This document shows, one piece after another, positions 23,437 through 32,397 of a DNA stretch of 53,563 bases (position 1 is the first letter of the stretch; each line of letters begins with the position of its first letter). The stretch is taken from contig NZ_CAKQVD010000007.1 of NCBI RefSeq assembly GCF_934277605.1, positions 1 to 53,563 on the forward strand, written 5' to 3'. A model generated the notes under the pieces. The model ran no database searches. It had not been told where the DNA came from and was given only the letters and a program-made list of their open reading frames with translations. The DNA is from an uncultured Anaerotignum sp. (GTDB taxonomy: Bacteria; Bacillota; Clostridia; Lachnospirales; Anaerotignaceae). Made by a program: the position numbers and the translations under genes.

Positions 23437-25782
23437 ATGATTACAACCATAACCAAACGAGACGGGCGCACCGTACATTTTGATATCAACAAAATCGCCA
23501 GTGCCATCGAAAAAGCCTTTGCGGCAACCATCGGCAAAAAGGACTATGCAGCCTGCCTTGCACTCGCACAGGAGGTTTCCGATATTTTTGAAGAAAATCA
23601 TATTGATGCCCCTACCGTAGAGCAGATTCAGGATACCGTAGAGCGTGTGCTGATTAACCACGGCCATGTGCGCACTGCCAAGGCATACATCCTCTATCGT
23701 GCAGAACGCACCAGAGTCAGAAACATGAATGACAGACTGATGAAAACCTTTGAGGATATTACCTATAAGGATGCAACAGACAGTGATATCAAGCGTGAAA
23801 ATGCGAATATCGACGGCAACACCGCCATGGGCTCCATGCTGAAATACGGCTCTGAGGGTGCAAAGCATTTCTATGAAAGCTATGTGCTGAACCCCGCACA
23901 TTCCGAGGCACACAGAAACGGGGATATCCATATTCACGATTTGGATTTCTATACCCTGACAACCACCTGCTGCCAGATTGATTTAATCAAGCTGTTCCAT
24001 GATGGCTTTTCCACAGGCCATGGTGTGCTGAGAGAGCCAAACGATATTGCCAGCTATGCCTCCTTGGCTTGTATTGCCATCCAGTCCAACCAGAACGATC
24101 AGCATGGCGGTCAGTCTATCGCAAACTTCGATTATGGTCTGGCACCCGGCGTTGCAAAAACCTATAAAAAACGCTATCAATCCAATCTGAACGCCTTGGT
24201 TGAGGTCATGGATAGTGCCGCACACGCAGAAAAAACAAAGGGTATCTTCCAAACATTGACCAAAGAAAATCTGATTCCTACACTGGATGGCTCTCAGGCA
24301 TACACCGAAAGAGAAAAGGAGCTGCTTTTGGAGGCAGGCGTTCCTGCGGAAATTCTGGATAAAATCCAGTCCTTCTCTGCGAAAAAAGCAACCGAGGAGA
24401 CCGATAAAGCAACCTATCAGGCAATGGAGGCCCTTTTGCATAACCTCAACACCATGCACAGCCGTGCAGGTGCGCAAACCCCCTTCTCCTCCATCAACTA
24501 TGGTATGGATACCTCCACAGAGGGTCGCATGGTAATGAAAAATATGCTTTTGGTTACAGAGGCAGGTCTGGGCAACGGCGAAACCGCCATCTTCCCCATT
24601 CAGATTTTCCGTGTCAAGGAAGGCATAAATTTCAACCCCGGCGAGCCCAACTATGACCTGTTCAAGCTGGCCTGCCGTGTCAGCGCAAAGCGTCTGTTCC
24701 CCAACTTCTCCTTCCAGGATGCACCCTATAATCTGAAATATTATAAGGAAGGACAGCCCGAAACAGAAATCGCCTATATGGGCTGCCGCACCCGTGTAAT
24801 CGGTAACGTAAACGATCCCGCGCGTGAAATCACACTGGGCAGAGGCAACCTCAGCTTTACCTCCATCAACCTGCCCCGCATTGCCATTCTGGCAAACAAG
24901 AACATTGATTGGTTCTTCTCCGAGCTGGACAGAAAAATTGATTTGGTGGTTGAACAGCTCTTGGAGCGTTTTGAAATTCAGGCAAAGAAAAAGGTGCATA
25001 ACTACCCCTTCCTGATGGGCGAGGGTGTTTGGATTGACAGCGAAAAGCTGAATTATGATGATGAGGTCAGAGAGGTGCTGAAGCATGGCACACTTTCCGT
25101 CGGCTTCATCGGTCTGGCAGAGGCTTTGAAGGCACTTCTGGGCATGCACCATGGCGAAAGCGAGGTTGCACAGAATCTCGGTCTGGATATCGTCGGTCAC
25201 ATGAGAAAACGCATGGATGATTTGTCTCAGAAAACACACATGAACTTCACGCTTTTGGCAACCCCTGCGGAGGGTCTTTCCGGCCGCTTTGTCCGCATGG
25301 ATAAGGAACGCTTCGGCTCCATTGAGGGCGTAACCGATAGAGAATATTACACCAACAGCTTCCATATTCCTGTTTATTACCCCATCAGTGCCTATAAGAA
25401 GATTCAGCTTGAGGCGCCTTATCACGCACTGACCAACGCAGGACATATTACCTATATCGAGCTGGATGGCGATCCCAGCACAAATCTGGATGCCTTTGAA
25501 AAGGTCATCCGCTACATGAAGGCACAGGGCATTGGCTACGGCTCCATCAACCATCCCGTTGACCGTGATCCCGTCTGCGGCTATAACGGCATTATCGGCG
25601 ACACCTGCCCCAAATGCGGCAGAAGTGAAACCGATGGCGAATACGGCTTCCAGAGAATCCGCCGTATCACAGGCTATCTGGTAGGCACCTTGGATCGTTT
25701 CAACAACGCAAAGCGTGCAGAGGTGCGGGATAGAGTAAAGCATTCCGTTGTAACCGAAGTGAAATTAGAAGCAAAGGATTGA
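23437..25782 (+). CDS. nrdD: Anaerobic ribonucleoside-triphosphate reductase
   Basis: 781 residues from MITTITKRDGRTVHFD, after GAGGGAAGG; the longer frame starts inside the promoter. An N-terminal ATP cone (about 1-95) is followed by the catalytic barrel. The C-terminus has the zinc cysteines VCGYNG and CPKCGR and the glycyl-radical loop RITGYLVGTLDRFNNAK. The enzyme makes dNTPs from NTPs without oxygen and needs NrdG for activation. nrdG follows 4 nt later. Confidence 0.97.
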   Translation: MITTITKRDGRTVHFDINKIASAIEKAFAATIGKKDYAACLALAQEVSDIFEENHIDAPTVEQIQDTVERVLINHGHVRTAKAYILYRAERTRVRNMNDRLMKTFEDITYKDATDSDIKRENANIDGNTAMGSMLKYGSEGAKHFYESYVLNPAHSEAHRNGDIHIHDLDFYTLTTTCCQIDLIKLFHDGFSTGHGVLREPNDIASYASLACIAIQSNQNDQHGGQSIANFDYGLAPGVAKTYKKRYQSNLNALVEVMDSAAHAEKTKGIFQTLTKENLIPTLDGSQAYTEREKELLLEAGVPAEILDKIQSFSAKKATEETDKATYQAMEALLHNLNTMHSRAGAQTPFSSINYGMDTSTEGRMVMKNMLLVTEAGLGNGETAIFPIQIFRVKEGINFNPGEPNYDLFKLACRVSAKRLFPNFSFQDAPYNLKYYKEGQPETEIAYMGCRTRVIGNVNDPAREITLGRGNLSFTSINLPRIAILANKNIDWFFSELDRKIDLVVEQLLERFEIQAKKKVHNYPFLMGEGVWIDSEKLNYDDEVREVLKHGTLSVGFIGLAEALKALLGMHHGESEVAQNLGLDIVGHMRKRMDDLSQKTHMNFTLLATPAEGLSGRFVRMDKERFGSIEGVTDREYYTNSFHIPVYYPISAYKKIQLEAPYHALTNAGHITYIELDGDPSTNLDAFEKVIRYMKAQGIGYGSINHPVDRDPVCGYNGIIGDTCPKCGRSETDGEYGFQRIRRITGYLVGTLDRFNNAKRAEVRDRVKHSVVTEVKLEAKD

Positions 25783-25786
25783 TAGC

Positions 25787-26296
25787 ATGAGAATCAGTCT
25801 CAGCGGCGTAACCGGGGATTCCATCGTGGACGGCCCCGGTCTGCGTCTTACCATATTTACACAGGGCTGCCTGCATAACTGCCCCGGCTGCCATAACCCC
25901 CAAACGCATGACATCAACGGCGGCTCTTGGGCGGATACAGAGGATATCCTTGCGGCAGCAGCGGAAAATCCCCTTCTGGATGGCATTACCCTTTCGGGCG
26001 GCGATCCCTTTTTGCAGCCCGTTCCCTGTCTTGCCTTGGCAGAGGGCGCCCACAAAATCGGCTTGAATGTCTGGACCTATACCGGCTACACCTGGGAGGC
26101 ACTCTGGCAGGAAAACGATGCCGAAAAGCTGTCACTGCTCAAGGAAACCGATGTGCTTGTGGATGGGCCGTTTCTTCTGGCAGAACGCTCCTTGGAGCTG
26201 CGTTTTTGCGGCAGCCGTAACCAACGCTTGATTGATGTGAAAAAATCCATTGCCGCAGGCAAGGTAATCCTTTGGGAGGAGCCAAGCTATTTTTAA
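25787..26296 (+). CDS. nrdG: Anaerobic ribonucleotide reductase activating protein
   Basis: 169 residues. Radical-SAM motif CLHNCPGC is preceded by GPGLRLTIFTQG; SGGDPFLQP is the SAM-binding GGE-like segment. It uses a [4Fe-4S] cluster and SAM to create the glycyl radical on NrdD. It is co-transcribed with nrdD and followed by a strong terminator. Confidence 0.96.
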   Translation: MRISLSGVTGDSIVDGPGLRLTIFTQGCLHNCPGCHNPQTHDINGGSWADTEDILAAAAENPLLDGITLSGGDPFLQPVPCLALAEGAHKIGLNVWTYTGYTWEALWQENDAEKLSLLKETDVLVDGPFLLAERSLELRFCGSRNQRLIDVKKSIAAGKVILWEEPSYF

Positions 26297-26310
26297 GCAG
26301 CCTTCCAAAT

Positions 26311-26352
26311 AAAAAAGCAAAACACCGAAATTGCAGTGTTTTGCTTTTTTTA
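26311..26352. terminator. Terminator of nrdDG and of the facing operon
   Basis: AAAAAAGCAAAACAC and GTGTTTTGCTTTTTTT form a stem around a 10-nt loop; A/T runs on both sides serve both directions. Confidence 0.9.
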
Positions 26353-26402
26353 TTACACAGAAAGGGGGGACCATTCTGCAAGCTTTTTTTATCAAATATA
26401 TC

Positions 26403-27215
26403 TTAGAATTTTGAGCCGCCGCCGCCATGGGTTGTGCCGGAGGAGGAGGTATGTGTGCTGCTGCCGCCGGAATCATTATCCTTCGGCTTCGCTGTGCGGG
26501 AAACATTGCTATACAGGAACATATCCCGTTTTTCTCTGACATCCAGACTGCCCTTCTTCATATAGTCGCCCGCTGCCGCTTGGAAGCGTACAGTCTTAAG
26601 CTGGCTTTTCATCACACCAACCACAATCAGCGCCACCACAAAGCCAAACCCAATCGAAACGGGAATCCAGAACCAAGCAAGCGGTTCCTTCGGCAAACTG
26701 CCCTTGTCAAAAGGCTTACCCTCTCTCGCCTGTGTAATAAAGTCATCACAAAGGTTTGCATAGGTATCAAAGGCTGCCGCATAATTTTCATCACCCAAAT
26801 CGCCGACGATTTCCTGGCAGATATAATCAATGCCAAAATCCGTAAATGCCGTAATGCCATAGCCGCAGGTGGATATGTAGCAATCCCGTTCCTCCATGCT
26901 AATCAGCAGCAGAAGCCCGTCTCTGTCCTCGCCATAGCCAAATTCGCAATAATCATAAAAATCATCGGCAAAATCCTGAACGGGTTCTCCCTCCAGAGAG
27001 TCCACCGTCAATATGACAATATCCATTTTCTGTCGTTCACTAATCTCGTTTACCTTGTCTAACAGTGCTGCCTCTTGGTCCTCGGTAAGAAGCTCCGCCA
27101 AATCCTGCACACGCAGATATTCGCTTGCAAAGCCCTCCGTTTCGGCAAAAGCGGGAACCGCTGCACAAAGGCAAAGGATAAGGGAAAACAGAACACCCAA
27201 TATTTTCTTTTTCAT
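26403..27215 (-). CDS. TPM-domain membrane protein (YdjH/YgcG-like)
   Basis: 270 residues. Signal peptide to about residue 24 (ends PAFAE). TPM (TLP18.3/Psb32/MOLO-1) domain at about 35-170 with DIVILTVDSLEG and DGLLLLISMEERDCYISTCGYG. One membrane helix (WFWIPVSIGFGFVVALIVVG), then a cytoplasmic tail ending in Ser/Thr and GGGGSKF. The TPM domain should face outwards. It is the last of nine tightly spaced genes. B. subtilis YdjH, next to YdjG and YdjI, is the closest known arrangement. Confidence 0.85.
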   Translation of the reverse strand: MKKKILGVLFSLILCLCAAVPAFAETEGFASEYLRVQDLAELLTEDQEAALLDKVNEISERQKMDIVILTVDSLEGEPVQDFADDFYDYCEFGYGEDRDGLLLLISMEERDCYISTCGYGITAFTDFGIDYICQEIVGDLGDENYAAAFDTYANLCDDFITQAREGKPFDKGSLPKEPLAWFWIPVSIGFGFVVALIVVGVMKSQLKTVRFQAAAGDYMKKGSLDVREKRDMFLYSNVSRTAKPKDNDSGGSSTHTSSSGTTHGGGGSKF

Positions 27216-27228
27216 TATGTCTCCCTCC

Positions 27229-28323
27229 TTAGAACAGTCCAACCAAATGCAAAAGCCATGCACCACCATAGGCAACAATCGAGAAAATCACTGTCAATAT
27301 TGCCGTCAAGCGTTTTGCCGCCGCCTTATCCACAGGCAAATCCCCGACAAATTTTCCGGTCTGACCGTTCATGGCAAAGGTGTATTTGTTGCCCTTCCAC
27401 GTTGTATTCAAAAGCCATACGGGATACAGTGCATATCTCGCCCTGCCGCCGTGCAGCTGCACACTGCTGTTCTCCGCCTCAACGGTTGCATATCCCTTTA
27501 CGGTTCCGGCAAAAGCCTCCTCCGTAGAGCGTTTTACACGCTGATTGGCACGCTCAATGCTTTCCTCCACAGTCACATCATATTTATCCGCCAAATACCC
27601 CGCAAGGTAAGCTGTGCGGAAATCCACTGCCTCGGAAAAATCATACGGCTCGATGGATTCCATCAAATCATCTGCCATTTTGGAGGAGCCATCCACCGGA
27701 ACATGCTCAAAGCCGACACTGCCGCCTCTGTGTACCATATAGAAGCTGGTCTCCGTATAATTATAATCACTGTCACTCCATGCGGAAACAGTGGTCGCAC
27801 GGTAACGCACCTGCGCCTCAACATCGGTATCAAACAGCCAGAAGGGAACATAAATCCCCTTAATCTCATCAATATGATTCTGATCCTTAAAAATCTTCGG
27901 CAGCAATCGTTTGCCGGACAAATGACGTTTCAAGCCTTCCTTCGCCGCCTTCTTATCCAGCTTAAAGGGAATCAAAACATCCGGCTTCAGCGCACCCGAA
28001 AATTGTCCCATCATAACCACGGGGTTGCCGCAGAAGGGGCAAGAGGTTGCCGCCGTGTTTTCATCGCCCACAATTTCGCCGCCGCAGGACTTACATACAT
28101 AAGTACGCAGTCCGTCAGCTTCGCCCTCCGCCCAGTTGTCGCTGGAAGGCGTTTCCCATTCCATTTTATCTGTTTGTTCGCCCTGCAGCTCCTCGTCATA
28201 GCCTTTCAGTGCGTCCATTTCAAATTCCGTGTCACAGTAAGGACACTTCATCTTCTGGAGCGTGCTGTCAAATGCTATTGCGCCGCCACAGCAAGGGCAT
28301 TTATATTCCTGCAAACTCTGCAT
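27229..28323 (-). CDS. TFIIB-type zinc-ribbon protein (YdjG-like)
   Basis: 364 residues. Two N-terminal zinc ribbons: CPCCGGAIAF with CPYCDTEF, and CKSCGGEIVG with CPFCGNPVV. A long beta-rich part follows (FKLDKKAAKEGLKRHLSGKR; GIYVPFWLFD), then one membrane helix at the C-terminus. B. subtilis YdjG has the same layout. Start 28323 follows GAAAGGAG. It stands 13 nt before the TPM gene, as in the ydjGHI group. Confidence 0.82.
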   Translation of the reverse strand: MQSLQEYKCPCCGGAIAFDSTLQKMKCPYCDTEFEMDALKGYDEELQGEQTDKMEWETPSSDNWAEGEADGLRTYVCKSCGGEIVGDENTAATSCPFCGNPVVMMGQFSGALKPDVLIPFKLDKKAAKEGLKRHLSGKRLLPKIFKDQNHIDEIKGIYVPFWLFDTDVEAQVRYRATTVSAWSDSDYNYTETSFYMVHRGGSVGFEHVPVDGSSKMADDLMESIEPYDFSEAVDFRTAYLAGYLADKYDVTVEESIERANQRVKRSTEEAFAGTVKGYATVEAENSSVQLHGGRARYALYPVWLLNTTWKGNKYTFAMNGQTGKFVGDLPVDKAAAKRLTAILTVIFSIVAYGGAWLLHLVGLF

Positions 28324-28369
28324 AATAGGCTCCTTTCTTTCATCCATCCTCAAGGCACCGCAGCATATC

Positions 28370-28882
28370 TCATTCCTCTATCGCCTCGGTGCTGCCTGCC
28401 TCCTTGTATTTGTCTGCAAGACGGTAGCAAAAAGCTTCTATCTCCGGCCCAACGCTTTTCTCTGCATGATATTCCGTTCCATCCGCAAAGCGAAGCATGG
28501 TGGAATATGTCGTCTCATCCAAAACCTGTATAAATTTCCTCCAATACGGCTTTCGATACTTCCGTATACTTTCGATGAGGTCTTGCTCCCGAACGATACG
28601 CAAAAGCTCCTGCGCCTCCTCCTCGGTAATCGGTTGGTTCTCCAGCTCCAGCCGATCCTCATCCTCATTCTCGACAAAGCAGCTTGCGGAAAACTGCCAT
28701 TCGTCATCCACCTTTGCAAAGTAAAACGAATAGCTCATTGTCCAAGACATATGTCCGCAGCAGGTCGAAATGATTTTCAGCTCCTCCGCTGTATGTTTCT
28801 TTTCTCCCACACAGCCACCCAAAACCACCGAAAGTATCGCAAAAATTGCCGCCGTCTTTCGCAGACGCTTATCGCCCTTCAT
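28370..28882 (-). CDS. Small lipoprotein
   Basis: 170 residues from MKGDKRLRKTAA. Lipoprotein signal with lipobox VLGGC, then a soluble domain rich in acidic residues (FVENEDEDRLELENQPITEEEAQELL). I do not recognise a family. It starts 4 nt after the stop of the DUF4428 gene, so coupling is likely. Confidence 0.7.
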   Translation of the reverse strand: MKGDKRLRKTAAIFAILSVVLGGCVGEKKHTAEELKIISTCCGHMSWTMSYSFYFAKVDDEWQFSASCFVENEDEDRLELENQPITEEEAQELLRIVREQDLIESIRKYRKPYWRKFIQVLDETTYSTMLRFADGTEYHAEKSVGPEIEAFCYRLADKYKEAGSTEAIEE

Positions 28883-28886
28883 TTTA

Positions 28887-29927
28887 TTAAGACAAAGGCT
28901 TGCCGCATTCCGGGCAGAATCTCGGCAACCCCTGCCCTTCTGCAGCCCTCCAGCCGCAGTTTGCACAGCCCATCTGTCTCATCGGCTTCATGCCGCCACA
29001 ATTGTTACAGAATTTGCCGTTGTTCTGCGCACCGCAGGAGGGGCAGAACCATTCCTCACTCTGCCGGAAGTCAGGTGCGGCATTTCTATTGCGGTCCTGA
29101 TACGCATCTCTTTGCATACCGGCGGGACGCGTCGCCTGCATACTGTCAACATATACACCGTTTCTGTCTCCGCCGCCGACATATACGCCACCGACCATGC
29201 CGGCATTGTAGCCGCCTCTGTTCATGCCATCGTTGTAGCCGCCTCTGTTCATGCCGTCGTTATAACCGCCTCTGTTCATGCCATCATTGTAGCCGCCTCT
29301 GTTCATGCCGCCGTTATACGCACCGCCTCGGCTCTCTCTGCGCATCAGAATATCTGCCAACTCATACATTCTGCGTTCATATTCATGGTAAAGCTCTGTA
29401 TGCGGATTTTCGGGGCGTTTCCCTGCACTCAGCTCCAGCTTGATTTCATCAAACCAAGGGGAATCCACCATAATCGTTACATAAAAGGCATATTCATACT
29501 CATAACGGGGCGGCACATAGCTTCTCTCATTCCCTTCGGAATCCTCATATAAGATTTCTTCCCTGTTTTCCTTGATATCGGTGTTCACATTGCGCACCTG
29601 CGAAAGAGAAATCAGGTCAGGGTTGCTGTTGCGCCAGTTGGAGCTTGCCGTAACAATAAAGCGTTCTCCTCTGGGATCGATATACACCTTCTTGCTGCCT
29701 TCAAATGTGATAGAAGGGGAAAAATCAGCCAGCCTCTTTGCGTTTTCCTCACGGTAGGCAAGCTGCCGCTTAATGTCATCCACTGTGGAACGGCGGCGTT
29801 CGCTGAAAAACGGCGAAAGCTTTTTCGCACAATCCTTACAAAGATTCCCGTCCTCAAGCTTACGGTTACCAAGCAATCCAATCTTTTCCCCGCAAATGTC
29901 ACAATTCTTTTTATCAAACAGTCCCAT
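28887..29927 (-). CDS. DUF4428 and zinc-ribbon protein with Gly/Asn repeat
   Basis: 346 residues from MGLFDKKN. DUF4428 zinc finger: CDICGEKIGLLGNRKLEDG with CKDC. A middle domain of about 120 residues is followed by a GGYNDGMNR tandem repeat (29205-29320) and two C-terminal ribbons, CPSCGAQNNGKFCNNCGG and CANCGW with CPECG. No membrane segment. DUF4428 proteins are often found with SPFH and PH-like membrane proteins. Its role here is probably assembly or scaffolding, by inference. Confidence 0.78.
   Translation of the reverse strand: MGLFDKKNCDICGEKIGLLGNRKLEDGNLCKDCAKKLSPFFSERRRSTVDDIKRQLAYREENAKRLADFSPSITFEGSKKVYIDPRGERFIVTASSNWRNSNPDLISLSQVRNVNTDIKENREEILYEDSEGNERSYVPPRYEYEYAFYVTIMVDSPWFDEIKLELSAGKRPENPHTELYHEYERRMYELADILMRRESRGGAYNGGMNRGGYNDGMNRGGYNDGMNRGGYNDGMNRGGYNAGMVGGVYVGGGDRNGVYVDSMQATRPAGMQRDAYQDRNRNAAPDFRQSEEWFCPSCGAQNNGKFCNNCGGMKPMRQMGCANCGWRAAEGQGLPRFCPECGKPLS
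29205..29320 (-). repeat. 27-bp coding tandem repeat
   Basis: Four to five units encoding GGYNDGMNR; the units differ by a few bases, so this is an older array that may vary in number. Confidence 0.85.
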
Positions 29928-29944
29928 TATAAATTCCCTCCTTT

Positions 29945-31243
29945 TTATTTCTTCTTCAACACCCACTGTGCATTGTTCGTCTGCAGGCTATAGCCACAGA
30001 ACGAGCAGCAATTATTTTCATCCGGTATAAAGTTTGCGCCACAGGACGGGCAATCCTTTTCGATAAAGAATTTGCCATCCCCTTTTCTTCTTTCGGGATA
30101 TCTTGCCCTTTGCATCGTCAATGTCCGCTTAAAATTTTTCGTATGCGGCTTTTGGCCCTTCGGAAGATGAATTTCGCTTATGTATACCTGCGCCGTTATT
30201 TCGGTTGTGTCCTCTGTATTGACCACATTTTTCAAGAAAATCGTACCGACACCGTAATCCAGCAATGTTGTGTCCTTAACATCCTGATACAACGCCTCAT
30301 TGATACAGGAACGCAAATAGTTTTCGGAATAACGAACAATCTGTTCTGCCAGCTCTTCATTCCTTCTCTTTTGGGAAGTTGACACCACACCAATGAGAAT
30401 CAAAACCAGTATGGTTACGCCAACCCCTGCCGTCAGGGAAATCTCCGTATCCGGTATCAGATAAAGACACAGGAATACGCACAAAAACATCAGCACAGAG
30501 AATCCAACCAGCTGCAAGGCTCTCCGTAAATTCGTCCCAATCTTCTCATAAATCTCAAAGCCCTCTGTCTGCCAATCGTAAAAATCACTTTGAATTACGC
30601 CGTCACAATAGGGACAAATCGTCTGCTGACTTGTCAGCTCCACCTCTGCACCGCAGGAGGGACAAATGACCTTCGTCTGATCGGAATAATAGCTTTTCTT
30701 TTTTTTCTTTCGGTCTGCATTGCGGATATGTCTGGATTGTAAAATTCGGACATATCCATTTTTGCGATACAGCTCATAGACAGACCTGCCATCCTGCTTG
30801 GAAATCAATCGTTCCAAGGCACTGCACTGCAAAACAGCCTCACGCCATTCTCTGCCGTCATCATTCCACTGCACAAATTTGTTTTCCGGCACCGGCACAA
30901 CATCTGTCAAGCGGATATCACGCCCCAGCCCCTGTTGGTTCAGCAATGTAATCTGCCGCTCCATTTTTCTGCGAAACGTCTGATCCATTCTTGTGGGAAG
31001 CTGTTTTTTATCCGCTTTGTCGAGGGGAATCAGAACCTTCTCAAAGGCCGTTTTCATGTCCTTCTGAATCTTCATCTCCCACAAGGGCGACTTGCGTGGG
31101 CTAAGCAAACGCTGTAGCTTTGCTTTTTTAAAATTTTTCGGCAGCAGGCTGCTGAAATCCACCTGGATGATCCTTTCGCCAATGCCAATGCCGCAAAGCA
31201 AGGTAAACCCCAATGCAAACCAAAACGCATCTGATAAGCTCAT
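29945..31243 (-). CDS. Membrane protein with two zinc ribbons
   Basis: 432 residues. N-terminal membrane segment (FWFALGFTLLCGIGIG), a basic helical region, zinc ribbon CPSCGAEVELTSQQTICPYC (about 190-215), two membrane helices (about 245-295), a domain containing YSENYLRSCINEALYQDV, and a C-terminal ribbon CPSCGANFIPDENNCCSFCG. I do not recognise a family with confidence. It lies within the zinc-ribbon/SPFH operon and shares the C-terminal ribbon style of its neighbours. Confidence 0.65.
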   Translation of the reverse strand: MSLSDAFWFALGFTLLCGIGIGERIIQVDFSSLLPKNFKKAKLQRLLSPRKSPLWEMKIQKDMKTAFEKVLIPLDKADKKQLPTRMDQTFRRKMERQITLLNQQGLGRDIRLTDVVPVPENKFVQWNDDGREWREAVLQCSALERLISKQDGRSVYELYRKNGYVRILQSRHIRNADRKKKKKSYYSDQTKVICPSCGAEVELTSQQTICPYCDGVIQSDFYDWQTEGFEIYEKIGTNLRRALQLVGFSVLMFLCVFLCLYLIPDTEISLTAGVGVTILVLILIGVVSTSQKRRNEELAEQIVRYSENYLRSCINEALYQDVKDTTLLDYGVGTIFLKNVVNTEDTTEITAQVYISEIHLPKGQKPHTKNFKRTLTMQRARYPERRKGDGKFFIEKDCPSCGANFIPDENNCCSFCGYSLQTNNAQWVLKKK

Positions 31244-31279
31244 TCCTCTCCCTCCTTTTTCGCTGATTTCCTTTCCGCC

Positions 31280-31780
31280 TTATGCTTCTTCTTCCTCTTC
31301 CTCTTCTTTCCCTTTGCCGTCCGTTTCGTCCTTCCCATTGCCAAACAGGTTCATCAGCATCCCCGCTACCCCAATGAACATGACAATCCCCAAAAAAATA
31401 CATACACATTTAAAGAGGAACGAAATCGGATCGACATCCGGGGCGATTTTATAATCGCCCTTCGGTGTCAAATAAACCTCTATGGTTGTTTTTTCCCCCT
31501 TATAAATCTCATGGTAATAGGTTTCACGCCCTGTATACTGCTTTCCGTCAACCTCATACGAAAGCGTAACACGATATTCCTCATCATCTGCGTCGCCCCG
31601 AAACTCCGTCTCCTTAACATACGCAGTGACCTTTCGGACATCAGCAGATTTTTTGTATTCCCTGCTGTCCCGAATCCCGTTAATGCCTGTGATTACGCCG
31701 AGAAAGCCAAGTGCCAATGCCGCCAATATACAAAGCACCTGCACGATGAATGCTTTTTTCTTGCTTGGAGTCTTATCCAT
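31280..31780 (-). CDS. DUF3592-like membrane protein 1
   Basis: 166 residues. Two membrane helices flank an extracytoplasmic domain (VTLSYEVDGKQYTGRETYY, TTIEVYLTPKGDYKI), the pattern of DUF3592. A poly-Glu tail ends the protein. It is about 40% alike by eye to the next gene (31819), suggesting duplication. Function unknown. Confidence 0.7.
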   Translation of the reverse strand: MDKTPSKKKAFIVQVLCILAALALGFLGVITGINGIRDSREYKKSADVRKVTAYVKETEFRGDADDEEYRVTLSYEVDGKQYTGRETYYHEIYKGEKTTIEVYLTPKGDYKIAPDVDPISFLFKCVCIFLGIVMFIGVAGMLMNLFGNGKDETDGKGKEEEEEEEA

Positions 31781-31818
31781 ACCAAAATCCTCCTTTTTGC
31801 ATTCCGCCTTTATCCCGA

Positions 31819-32376
31819 TTAGTCTTTTTTGTTCTTTTTCCCCTTTTTGCCGGTGTTGTTTTCCACTTCATCCGGTTTCTTGTTGAACTCGCCCTTAATT
31901 CCGGCGATAATCACAATACATCCGAAAACAAGACAACCGCTGCACATCAGGAAGGTAAACGGGTTGCTATCCGGCGGCATTTTGTATTTACCCTTCGAGG
32001 TTCGATAAACTTCAATCGTAACCGTATCGCCCGGTTTCAGCTTATCATAATAATACTTTCTTTTATAATCGTATTTATTAACCACAAAGGTTTCTCTCCC
32101 CTTGTACTTTTTCCCATCAACCTCATAGGAAAGCTTTGCGTCATACTCGATATAGTTGGAATCATTATCCTCATCATGCTCATTATCCTTATAGGATTCT
32201 ATCGTTGCGCTGACCTCTCGGATATCGGTTGCATTTTTGTATTCCTTGCCGGCAATACGGCTGCCGACAGTCCCGTAAATGCCGATAATCACAAATGCAA
32301 GCCCCCATACGAGAGCAAGCAGTGCATATCGGTCAAATTTCCCCTTCTTATTTTCTGTGGGATTATCCTTCATCAT
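31819..32376 (-). CDS. DUF3592-like membrane protein 2
   Basis: 185 residues from MMKDNPTENKKGKF. Same design as the previous entry: helix, domain with AKLSYEVDGKKYKGRETFVV and VTIEVYRTSKGKYKMPPDSNPF, helix, Lys-rich tail. A paralogue pair in tandem. The start follows GGGGGATGAGT; an upstream ATG overlaps the SPFH stop region. Confidence 0.7.
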   Translation of the reverse strand: MMKDNPTENKKGKFDRYALLALVWGLAFVIIGIYGTVGSRIAGKEYKNATDIREVSATIESYKDNEHDEDNDSNYIEYDAKLSYEVDGKKYKGRETFVVNKYDYKRKYYYDKLKPGDTVTIEVYRTSKGKYKMPPDSNPFTFLMCSGCLVFGCIVIIAGIKGEFNKKPDEVENNTGKKGKKNKKD

Positions 32377-32397
32377 ACTCATCCCCCATCCCAAATA

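Noticed and set aside
23983..25743. 586-codon open frame antisense to nrdD
   Set aside because: It mirrors a well-supported gene, has no ribosome-binding site or family features and reflects codon bias.
27013..28533. 506-codon plus-strand frame
   Set aside because: Antisense to the TPM and zinc-ribbon genes; sequence is His/Arg/Cys-rich without domain pattern.
29205..29320. CRISPR-like regular repeats
   Set aside because: 27-bp repeats without unique spacers, in frame inside a protein gene.
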